Part shown: positions 15,561 to 22,252 of the stretch, one piece after another
How positions within the stretch are numbered: position 1 is the first letter of the stretch
How the letters are laid out: each line of letters begins with the position of its first letter
From: JBBDIX01 sp050486225
Lineage (GTDB): Bacteria > Actinomycetota > Nitriliruptoria > Nitriliruptorales > Nitriliruptoraceae
Length of the DNA stretch: 64,000 nt
Assembly: GCA_050486225.1 (NCBI GenBank)
Contig: JBJHCV010000001.1
Span: forward strand, 372,001-436,000
Direction: 5' to 3'
Position numbers and translations under genes: made by a program
The notes under the pieces: model-generated
What the model was told of the DNA's origin: nothing
The model's database searches: none
The model's input: only the letters and a program-made list of their open reading frames with translations

Positions 15561-15614
15561 CACGCTGACCGTTCCCGAGGACGTCGCGCGAGGACCCGGG
15601 GGTCCGGGGTGACG

Positions 15615-15706
15615 TGGCGGAGGGAGAGGGATTCGAACCCTCGAGACCCTTGCGGGCCTACCCGCTTTCGAGGCGGGCGCACTAGGCCGGACTATGCGAT
15701 CCCTCC
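15615..15706 (-). tRNA. tRNA-Ser (CGA)
   Basis: Class II tRNA on the minus strand with acceptor stem GGAGGGA pairing TCCCTCC, discriminator G and an encoded CCA (15615-15617). The anticodon loop CTCGAAA gives anticodon CGA, reading UCG serine codons. It has a long variable arm (GGGCCCGCAAGGGTCTC region) and the T loop GGGTTCGAATCCC. Nothing suggests an insertion at its 3' end. Confidence 0.95.
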
Positions 15707-15830
15707 AGCATGCGTGCCGGTCGCGAGTCGAGGTCGACGACCGGCACGAGCGCGGGCAGGGTACGACCTGGTGCCGCGAGGCGGCAAACGTCCCCGCCGC
15801 GGACGCATCGTCCCGGTCGACAGGCCCGGA

Positions 15831-16856
15831 TCACTCCATGGGGTTGCGGCCGACGAAGAACTCGTGGTCGGGGTCGTCGGGGACGTCGAAGCCGCTCTGC
15901 TCGAGCCCTCGGCGCAGGATGGCCATCTGCCCGTCGTTGATCCGAGCGCTCGGCTGACGGATCGGCCCTCCGTTGAAGCCGTTCAGCCAGTACTGGTACT
16001 TCCACGACAGGCGGTGGACGTTGCGTGTGCCGGCGCTGGCCTCGGACGCGACCTGTGAACTGGCCCGGCGGGCCGGGTGCAGCCGCCAGTAGAGGTCCAT
16101 GGCCTCGTCGTAGTTGCCCTGCTGGAGCATGTCGAAGTACCGCGGGACCTCCCCGCCCATGTACTCGTAGTTCGACGTGCCCATGAACGGCATGCCGAAG
16201 GTCGTCACCCACGCGGGGGCGTTGCGCTCGAACGGGTCGCAGACCACGACGCGGTCACGGAACCGGTGGAAGACCTCGGAGATGCCGGCCACGCCCGGCG
16301 CGCCGATCTCGTTCTTCACCGCGACGACGTTGGGGATCTCGTCGATCATCCTCCCGATGAGGCGCGGTGAGAAGCCCGAGGGGTGCAGGCGCGTGAAGTT
16401 CCAGTGCGCGATCGCGAACAGCATGATGCCGAGGCTGGTCGCGTCCGCGACGGCCTTCGTGTACTCGAAGACCTCGGCCTCGGTGAGGGGGTAGAACGTC
16501 AACGGGTAGGCCATCAGCACGAGGTCCACGCCCGCGTGCTCGGCGTGGCGGACCATCTCGATGGTGTCCTCGAGCGTGGGGAAGGACGCGAGCAGCATGG
16601 TGCGCAGGCCCAGCGGAGCCGCCTCGTCGACGGCGACCTCGACGACCTGGCGCATCTCCTCGTGGGTGGTCCCGCACTCACTGACGAGCAGCGACCCCCA
16701 GAACCCCAGCTCGTGTTCCCGACGCACGTCGTGCCGGATCGCAGCCTCGTTGACCTCGCGGAGCGAGCTCGACAGGGTGGGCAGCAGGCACCCACACACG
16801 CCGCGCATGTGCTCCTTCGCCCAGTCGCGGGCCTCGGATCTCGTGTACTCGGCCAT
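15831..16856 (-). CDS. DapA-family (DHDPS-like) Schiff-base aldolase/dehydratase
   Basis: 341-residue TIM-barrel protein of the dihydrodipicolinate synthase/N-acetylneuraminate lyase superfamily. The Schiff-base lysine is in NVVAVKNEIG, the conserved Tyr in LMAYPLTFYP, and GTSNYEYMGGE follows in the C-terminal part. It is not the biosynthetic DapA: the GT(T/S)GE substrate loop is replaced by LLVSECGTT. A paralogue with the same architecture lies at 20013-21026. Neighbours (an ornithine-cyclodeaminase-like enzyme, a solute-binding lipoprotein and a GntR regulator) indicate catabolism of a keto acid or cyclic imino acid; substrate unknown. The ATG at 16856 was chosen at the conserved start, after a GAGGCACCC site. 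Confidence 0.82.
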   Translation of the reverse strand: MAEYTRSEARDWAKEHMRGVCGCLLPTLSSSLREVNEAAIRHDVRREHELGFWGSLLVSECGTTHEEMRQVVEVAVDEAAPLGLRTMLLASFPTLEDTIEMVRHAEHAGVDLVLMAYPLTFYPLTEAEVFEYTKAVADATSLGIMLFAIAHWNFTRLHPSGFSPRLIGRMIDEIPNVVAVKNEIGAPGVAGISEVFHRFRDRVVVCDPFERNAPAWVTTFGMPFMGTSNYEYMGGEVPRYFDMLQQGNYDEAMDLYWRLHPARRASSQVASEASAGTRNVHRLSWKYQYWLNGFNGGPIRQPSARINDGQMAILRRGLEQSGFDVPDDPDHEFFVGRNPME

Positions 16857-16951
16857 GGGTGCCTCCTCGGGTCGGTCGCCCGGGGATTCCCGGGCGACGG
16901 GTTCGCATGTGGGTCGGGTTGCCGGTGCGCAGTGGTCGTCCAGGTCCGGTG

Positions 16952-17962
16952 TCAGGTGCCTCGACGACGGGTGCGCTTCACGGACAGGAACGTCGGCCAT
17001 TCGGTGCCCGGCCCCTCGGCCCGGCCAGCGTCGTCGCAGACGACGGCGAGCGCGAGGTCCTGGATGGCGTTGCCGACCGACTTGAACACGATGCGACCGC
17101 CGCTCCAGGTGTCGGGGGTCGGCGCCGGGACGTCCTCGAGCGACCGCACGTCGTCTCGACGCACGGCCCCCTGTTCGACGGCGACGCGCACCTCGCCTGC
17201 CTCCTCGACGGCGTGGCGGATGTCCACGAGCACCTGCTCGGCCGTGGCCAGGCACGCCACGTCGAGTTCCGCCGACGTCGGTCGGGTGCTCCCGACCGCG
17301 AGCACCAGCGCGTGGTCGGTCAGCCACTCGGCCCGCACGTTGGGGTCGAGGTCCCGGGTGTTGGTGGCGGTGACCACCACGTCGGCGTCGGCGAGCGCCT
17401 CGGCCTCCGTGGCGGCGGGTGCGGCGTCGATGCCCAGTTCGCGGGTCATCTCCTCGGCGAATGCAGCACGGTTGTCAGCGGCCCGGCTGTACACGCGCAG
17501 CGCCGTGACGTCGCACACCGACGCGATGGCACGCACCTGCATCCTCGCCTGTCCACCCGATCCGATGACGCCGAGGCGCACGGGGCGACCCCCGTGCAGT
17601 TCACGGGCGACCAGTCCGCCCATCCCCCCGGTGCGCAGGTCGGTGATAAGTCGCCCGTCGACGAGTGCGACGAGCGCTCCGGACGCCAGGTCGAACACCT
17701 GGAGTCCGTAGCGGACGCTCGACGTCTCGGACGAGTGGCCGAAGGTCTTGACGATGCCGCGGCCGAGCACGTCGTCGGTCGCGATCATCGTGCGCAGCCA
17801 CCCGTGCTCGCCGTACTCGAGCGTGGTCCGCTCGGAACTGGTCGCAGCGCCGACCCGTGCGTGGTCGTAGACCTCGCCGAGCAGCTCGATGGTGCCCTCG
17901 ACCGACATGTGCCGTGCGACGGCCGCGTCGTCGTGGACCCGGATCATGGGTTCTTCGGTCAC
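16952..17962 (-). CDS. Ornithine cyclodeaminase / mu-crystallin family NAD(P)-dependent enzyme
   Basis: 336 residues. The Rossmann motif LGVIGSGGQARMQVRA (about residues 128-143) binds NAD(P); the upstream catalytic part includes GRGIVKTFGH (Lys) and the downstream AVGSTRPTSAELD matches family members that act as ornithine cyclodeaminases, alanine dehydrogenases or delta1-pyrroline/piperideine-2-carboxylate reductases. The GTG at 17962 has a GGAGG site five bases upstream. It lies between the aldolase and the binding protein on the same strand, so all may be one transcript. With a DapA-like neighbour a role in imino-acid catabolism is plausible but unproven. Confidence 0.85.
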   Translation of the reverse strand: MTEEPMIRVHDDAAVARHMSVEGTIELLGEVYDHARVGAATSSERTTLEYGEHGWLRTMIATDDVLGRGIVKTFGHSSETSSVRYGLQVFDLASGALVALVDGRLITDLRTGGMGGLVARELHGGRPVRLGVIGSGGQARMQVRAIASVCDVTALRVYSRAADNRAAFAEEMTRELGIDAAPAATEAEALADADVVVTATNTRDLDPNVRAEWLTDHALVLAVGSTRPTSAELDVACLATAEQVLVDIRHAVEEAGEVRVAVEQGAVRRDDVRSLEDVPAPTPDTWSGGRIVFKSVGNAIQDLALAVVCDDAGRAEGPGTEWPTFLSVKRTRRRGT

Positions 17963-18039
17963 CTGGGCCTCCGTGGCGTGCGTGGTGGCGTCCCCGCGCC
18001 TGTCGTTCCCGGGGACGCCACCAGCGTCACCTCAGTCGA

Positions 18040-19143
18040 TCACAGATCGTCCGGATGGGGGTTCAGGGGCAGACCGAGGTTCTCCTGTGCCTGCCAGAGA
18101 CAGTCGAGGTCGACGTGGTCCCTCCAGTCGAAGTCGGGGCTCACCTCACCCTCGGCACGTCGCGAGATGTTGAGCTGGGTGTCCCACGCCTCGACCGTCG
18201 CCCCGCCGTCGAGGGACCAGTTCTGGAGCACGCCGTCCCACGTGTTGACGAAGGCCTGGTCGGGGTCGTGCCCGTCGGCCACCAGCATGTCGAGGATCTC
18301 GTCGAGTGGCGTGTCACCATCGGCCCCGTACGCGGCCCACTGGTTCGCGGCGATCCGCGCCTCGACGAAGGCACACACGGTGTCGCGGTGGTCCTCGAGG
18401 AACGCACGCTCGACGACCCAGTACTCACTGGCGATCGGCACACGTTCGTAGAACAGTAGGTTGGCGTTGGCCTCCTCGAGCAGTTCGAGGTGGCGCTCCT
18501 GAGGCATCGTCACGTCGATCTGGCCAGCGAGGAAGGCCTGTGTGCGGTCGTCCGAGTTGCCCCCGATGGACACGCGCTCGACGAGCGTGGGATCGACGCC
18601 CAGTTCGTTCTCCATGATGTAGTCGGCGATCGGGTACCACGGCCCGCCGATGGGGCCGACACTCATCGTCGCCCCCGCCAGGTCCTCCGGGGTTTCGATG
18701 TGCTCGGCGGCGGCCAGCATCCAGATCGACGCGTTGCGCCAGACCCCGACGATGACCAGGTCCGCGACCTGCTGGTCCAGCGCGGGGAACACCGCTGCGG
18801 CCTCGTCCTGCACGAGCCACACGTCACCCGAGATCAGGGCCGGGATGGTCTGGTCGGACATGAAGGTCGCCGTGGCGGACGTGAACCCGTAGTCCTCGAG
18901 GAAGAGTTCCCGAGGTACGACCCATCCGGCCTGGTTGCTCAGGAACCCGCCGTTGATGGCGACATCGGCCGTGTCGACGGACAGCGGTGCGGGTTCCGCG
19001 TCCTCGGGGTCGGGATCGGCGGGCGCCTGATCCGGCGCTGGCGCTGGCGCGGCCTCGGGTTCGTCGTCTGTGCCACATGCGGCGAGCACGAGTGCGATCA
19101 CGGCGACGAGTGCCGTCACACGGATGCGGTGGGATGGTCTCAT
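18040..19143 (-). CDS. ABC transporter substrate-binding lipoprotein, NMT1/THI5-like
   Basis: 367 residues. The signal peptide ends in the lipobox LVLAAC, followed by an Ala/Pro/Asp/Glu linker (about residues 25-55), then a SsuA/TauA/NMT1-type periplasmic fold (INGGFLSNQAGWVVP, LISGDVWLVQDEAAAVF, HIETPEDLAGATMSVGP). These proteins bind aromatic or sulfonate-type small solutes. No permease or ATPase gene is adjacent, so the partner transporter must lie elsewhere or be absent. The ATG at 19143 opens the signal peptide and has GAGGG upstream. Probably controlled by the neighbouring GntR regulator. Confidence 0.85.
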   Translation of the reverse strand: MRPSHRIRVTALVAVIALVLAACGTDDEPEAAPAPAPDQAPADPDPEDAEPAPLSVDTADVAINGGFLSNQAGWVVPRELFLEDYGFTSATATFMSDQTIPALISGDVWLVQDEAAAVFPALDQQVADLVIVGVWRNASIWMLAAAEHIETPEDLAGATMSVGPIGGPWYPIADYIMENELGVDPTLVERVSIGGNSDDRTQAFLAGQIDVTMPQERHLELLEEANANLLFYERVPIASEYWVVERAFLEDHRDTVCAFVEARIAANQWAAYGADGDTPLDEILDMLVADGHDPDQAFVNTWDGVLQNWSLDGGATVEAWDTQLNISRRAEGEVSPDFDWRDHVDLDCLWQAQENLGLPLNPHPDDL

Positions 19144-19167
19144 GGAAAACGCCCTCTCGAGTCGAGT

Positions 19168-19192
19168 GATATACAGTACACCGGGATATACA
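19168..19192. promoter_or_regulatory. GATATACA direct repeats upstream of the binding-protein gene
   Basis: Two copies of GATATACA (19168-19175 and 19185-19192), 17 bases apart, lie 25-50 bases upstream of the minus-strand ATG at 19143, in an otherwise GC-rich region. On the coding strand they give TGTATATC boxes, one of which could be a -10 element. They could also be half-sites for the GntR regulator encoded next door. Confidence 0.4.
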
Positions 19193-19254
19193 CTTCGGGT
19201 CAAGTCGATGACGAACGGGGTCTGGATGTCGTGCAGACGGCGCACCCGCCGGAG

Positions 19255-19911
19255 TCAGTCGGACTCGGCGGTTGCCTGCAGGTGTCTGCGAACGGCGTCG
19301 GCGGTGCTCCCGATGTGTTGGCGCAGGTGCATCTCCGCACCGGCCACGTCACCGTCCCTCAGGCACGCCACGATGCGACGGTGTTCGTCCAGGGCGTCGC
19401 GATGACGGGCCTCCCGGACGTCTGCGACCAGGATGCCGTGAAGGCGATGCCGCAGCCCCTCGACGAGGTCCGCGGTGACCGTGTCGGGACCCACGAGACG
19501 TGCGTGGAACTCCCAGTCGTTGGTTCGCCAGTCGGACTGCCCCTCGGCCGCCTCGAGCCGATCGTTCAGCCGGTCGAGCGCTTCCAGGTCACGCTCGCCC
19601 ATGGCCGGGGCGTGCCGTCGCAGCCCGATCACCTCCAGCTCCTCGCGGAGCACGAACATCTCCTCCACCTCGGCAGCACTCAGGCCACGCACGACGGCGG
19701 GCTGGAACGGGCGGGTCTCGACGAGACCATCAGCCTGCAGGTGGCGTATCGCCTCCCGCACCGGGATGATGCTGACGCCGAACTGCTCCGCGAGCGCCAC
19801 CTGGTGGAGTTCGGTGTTCTCGGGCAGGTCGCCCTGGAGGATCGAGCGCCGCAGTTCCTCGTAGACGCGGGCCGAGAGGGTGAGACGTTCCACGGATCCG
19901 GTCCGGACCAT
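19255..19911 (-). CDS. GntR-family regulator with FCD ligand domain
   Basis: 218 residues. An N-terminal winged helix (SARVYEELRRSILQGDLPENTELH...SIIPVREAIRHLQADGLVE) is followed by an all-helical FCD domain with candidate metal ligands in DWEFHARLVG and the closing HRRIVACLRDGDVAGAEMHLRQHI. FadR/FCD regulators usually repress neighbouring catabolic genes until an organic acid binds. A longer frame with an upstream ATG (19944) exists, but ATG 19911 has the strong site GGAGGTGA. It is divergent from the second aldolase gene (101-base gap) and upstream of the binding-protein cluster, so it probably controls both arms. Confidence 0.9.
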   Translation of the reverse strand: MVRTGSVERLTLSARVYEELRRSILQGDLPENTELHQVALAEQFGVSIIPVREAIRHLQADGLVETRPFQPAVVRGLSAAEVEEMFVLREELEVIGLRRHAPAMGERDLEALDRLNDRLEAAEGQSDWRTNDWEFHARLVGPDTVTADLVEGLRHRLHGILVADVREARHRDALDEHRRIVACLRDGDVAGAEMHLRQHIGSTADAVRRHLQATAESD

Positions 19912-20012
19912 GCCCTCACCTCCCCGCACCGTCGGCTCGTTCATGCTAACCCTCGCCGACACCCACCCACTCGACCAGACGCCGACGACCCCCGACCCGG
20001 AGCCGCACCACG

Positions 20013-21026
20013 ATGACCGACACCGACCGATCCGACGTCCGCGCCTGGGCACGCCGTGAACTGCGTGGGGTGTGCAACGTGATCCTCCCGTCGTTCACGC
20101 GCGACCTCTCCGGGCTGAACGAGGCCGGAGTCCGTCACGACGTACGACGCAACGTGGAACTGGGGTTCCGCGGGACCCTGCTCGTGTCCGAGGTTGCGAC
20201 CACCCCGGACGAGTACGTCCGCTTCGTCGAGGTCGCCGCCGACGAGAACCAGGGCCAGATGCTGCTCATCCACCACGCGAGCTTCGACACGCTCGAGCAG
20301 AACGTGCACATGGTGCAGGAGGCCGAACGGGCCGGCGCGAACCTCGTCCTGCTGAGCTACCCGCCGTCGATGTACCCGCGCGACGAACAGGACGTGTACG
20401 AGTACTCGCGCCGGATGTGCGACGCGACGAACCTCGGCGTGATCCTGTTCCCGGTCCCGCTGTGGGGATTCGAGCGGGTGCACCCCGCCTCGATCAGCGT
20501 CGACACGCTCGAGCGGCTCGTCGACGACTGCCCGAACGTCGTCGCGGTGAAGGCCGAGGGAGGCCTGCCCTCCATCGGTGGGTTCGCCCATGCGTGGGCC
20601 AGGCTGCACGAACGGGTGGTGGTCACCTTCCCCATCGAACAGCACGCGATCGGACTCGCGGCGCTCACCGGCATGCAGGTCATCGCGACGTCGAACACGG
20701 AGTACTACGCCGACCGCGTCCCGACGATGATGCGACTGCTCGCCGAGGACCGCGTCGACGACGCGATGGAGATCTTCTGGCGCATCAGTCCTGCCCGACG
20801 GGCCAACGAGGCGGCCGGCGCCATCGGCACGGCCAACGTGGTGCAGCGCATGGTGTGGAAGTACCAGGCGTGGCTGACCGGATTCAACGGTGGGCCGCTG
20901 CGGATGCCCACCGCCCGCATCGTGGACGCGCAGATGCGCATGCTCCGACAGGGGCTGGTCGACTCGGGCATCCCGGTCACCGAAGATCCGGACGAGGCGT
21001 TCTTCGTCGGTCGCACCACCGCCTGA
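20013..21026 (+). CDS. DapA-family aldolase, paralogue of 15831-16856
   Basis: 337-residue TIM-barrel of the DHDPS/NAL superfamily. The Schiff-base lysine is in NVVAVKAEGG and the conserved Tyr in LLSYPPSMYP. The two paralogues share RGVC at the start, a LLVSE loop, WxRxxPARRA, the WKYQxWLxGFNGGP segment and the C-terminal EFFVGR/AFFVGR, so they arose by duplication or joint recruitment. They differ in the loop after the Tyr and around residue 185 (FAHAWAR vs ISEVFHR), so substrates may differ. It is divergent from the GntR gene and probably under its control. Confidence 0.83.
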   Translation: MTDTDRSDVRAWARRELRGVCNVILPSFTRDLSGLNEAGVRHDVRRNVELGFRGTLLVSEVATTPDEYVRFVEVAADENQGQMLLIHHASFDTLEQNVHMVQEAERAGANLVLLSYPPSMYPRDEQDVYEYSRRMCDATNLGVILFPVPLWGFERVHPASISVDTLERLVDDCPNVVAVKAEGGLPSIGGFAHAWARLHERVVVTFPIEQHAIGLAALTGMQVIATSNTEYYADRVPTMMRLLAEDRVDDAMEIFWRISPARRANEAAGAIGTANVVQRMVWKYQAWLTGFNGGPLRMPTARIVDAQMRMLRQGLVDSGIPVTEDPDEAFFVGRTTA

Positions 21027-21074
21027 TCTGTCCGACTCCGCCGTCACGGGTGGACGTCGGCACCGCGGTCGTGG

Positions 21075-21533
21075 TCAGCCCCTCCGGAGGCGGAAGAAGT
21101 CCTGCAGTTGCGCCGATGACTCGTCGGTGAGCACACCGCGCGTGACGTCGACCCGGTGGTTGAGCCGTGGGTCACGCGGGACGTCGTACAGCGCTCCGAC
21201 CGCGCCGGCCTTCGGGTCGTCGGCACCGAACACGAGCCGGGCGACCCGGGCGAGCACCAGCGCCCCGGCGCACATCGTGCAGGGCTCGAGGGTCACGACG
21301 AGCGTGGCCCCGTCGAGCCGCCACGTCCCCATGGCTCGTGCCGCGTCGCGCAGCGCGAGCAGCTCCGCGTGGGCTGTCGGGTCCTGGTCGGCCTCACGAC
21401 GGTTGCGGCCGCGGGCGACCTCCTGCCCGTCGACCACGACGACCGCCCCGACAGGCACGTCACCGGACTCGGCCGCTGCGCGCGCCTCCTCGAGGGCCAC
21501 GCGCATCCACTGCTCGTCGACGGATCGGACCAT
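21075..21533 (-). CDS. tadA: tRNA adenosine(34) deaminase
   Basis: 152-residue zinc deaminase that converts A34 to inosine in tRNA-Arg(ACG). Zinc and catalytic residues are in DPTAHAELLALR (His, Glu) and EPCTMCAGAL (two Cys). The following FGADDPKAGAVGALYD and DPRLNHRV are typical of TadA rather than cytidine or guanine deaminases. Length fits. It is convergent with the aldolase and divergent from csoR. Confidence 0.93.
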   Translation of the reverse strand: MVRSVDEQWMRVALEEARAAAESGDVPVGAVVVVDGQEVARGRNRREADQDPTAHAELLALRDAARAMGTWRLDGATLVVTLEPCTMCAGALVLARVARLVFGADDPKAGAVGALYDVPRDPRLNHRVDVTRGVLTDESSAQLQDFFRLRRG

Positions 21534-21542
21534 GGATGGGCA

Positions 21543-21557
21543 TACCCCCCTGGGCTA
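21543..21557. promoter_or_regulatory. CsoR-type GC-rich operator candidate
   Basis: TACCCCCCTGGGCTA is a partly symmetrical TA-CCC(n)GGG-TA element of the kind bound by CsoR repressors. It lies between tadA and csoR, about 60 bases before the csoR start, as expected for copper-responsive autoregulation. Confidence 0.5.
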
Positions 21558-21617
21558 CACTGACGCGCACGGGTTGACGATGCGCCCGATCGCGGGCGAC
21601 GCCTCGAGGACACCATC

Positions 21618-21899
21618 ATGCACGGTTACGCGGAGCGACGCGACGAACTGCTGGTGCGGCTTCGCCGCATCGAGGGCCAGGTCCGCGGACTGCAGCGCAT
21701 GATCGAGGACGACCGGTACTGCATCGACGTGCTCACCCAGGTGTCGTCGGTGACCCGTGCCCTGCAGGGTGTGGCCACCGAAATGCTCGACGACCACGTG
21801 CGTCACTGTGTCCGTGACGCGATCGACCGGGGACCCGACTCGGCCGACGAGAAGATCGAGGAGGCGCTCGAGGTCGTCCACCGCCTCATCCGCAGCTGA
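21618..21899 (+). CDS. csoR: Copper-sensing repressor CsoR
   Basis: 93-residue all-helical metal-sensing repressor of the CsoR/RcnR (DUF156) family. The N-terminus LLVRLRRIEGQVRGLQRMI is the family signature. Cu(I) ligands expected as Cys-His-Cys appear as Cys in DDRYCIDVL, His in DDHVRHC and the Cys of that motif. Copper binding releases the operator upstream. It is followed by copZ after 37 bases; no copA ATPase follows. Confidence 0.9.
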   Translation: MHGYAERRDELLVRLRRIEGQVRGLQRMIEDDRYCIDVLTQVSSVTRALQGVATEMLDDHVRHCVRDAIDRGPDSADEKIEEALEVVHRLIRS

Positions 21900-21936
21900 C
21901 GTCCGGCCACCCCGAGACTCCGACGAGGAGCAGACC

Positions 21937-22134
21937 ATGACCACCCAGACCTACCGCGTGACCGGGATGACCTGCGACCACTGCCGCCAGTCGGTCGAAG
22001 GCGAGGTCTCCACGATCGACGGCGTCCGGGCCGTCTCCGTCGACGTGGAGAACGGCACCGTCACCGTCGATGGCGACGTCGACGAGCAGGCCATCCGCGC
22101 CGCCGTCGAGGAGGTCGGCTACTCGATGGCATGA
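21937..22134 (+). CDS. copZ: Copper chaperone, heavy-metal-associated domain
   Basis: 65-residue ferredoxin-fold protein with the Cu(I) motif MTCDHC near the N-terminus and a VEEVGYSMA end. It shuttles Cu(I) in the cytoplasm, usually to CopA or CsoR. Encoded directly after csoR, so expected to be induced by copper. The partner CopA is not in the window. A short intergenic stretch with the helicase start follows. Confidence 0.92.
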   Translation: MTTQTYRVTGMTCDHCRQSVEGEVSTIDGVRAVSVDVENGTVTVDGDVDEQAIRAAVEEVGYSMA

Positions 22135-22252
22135 CCCGGACACGCTCCGGGTCACACGGACGGGCGGCGGGCAGGCGCTCCCGCCGCAAGTCCACACGCG
22201 CGTGGCGAGCACTGCGCCGGGAGGTCACTGGCGACACGTAGCCTCGGCGCCC

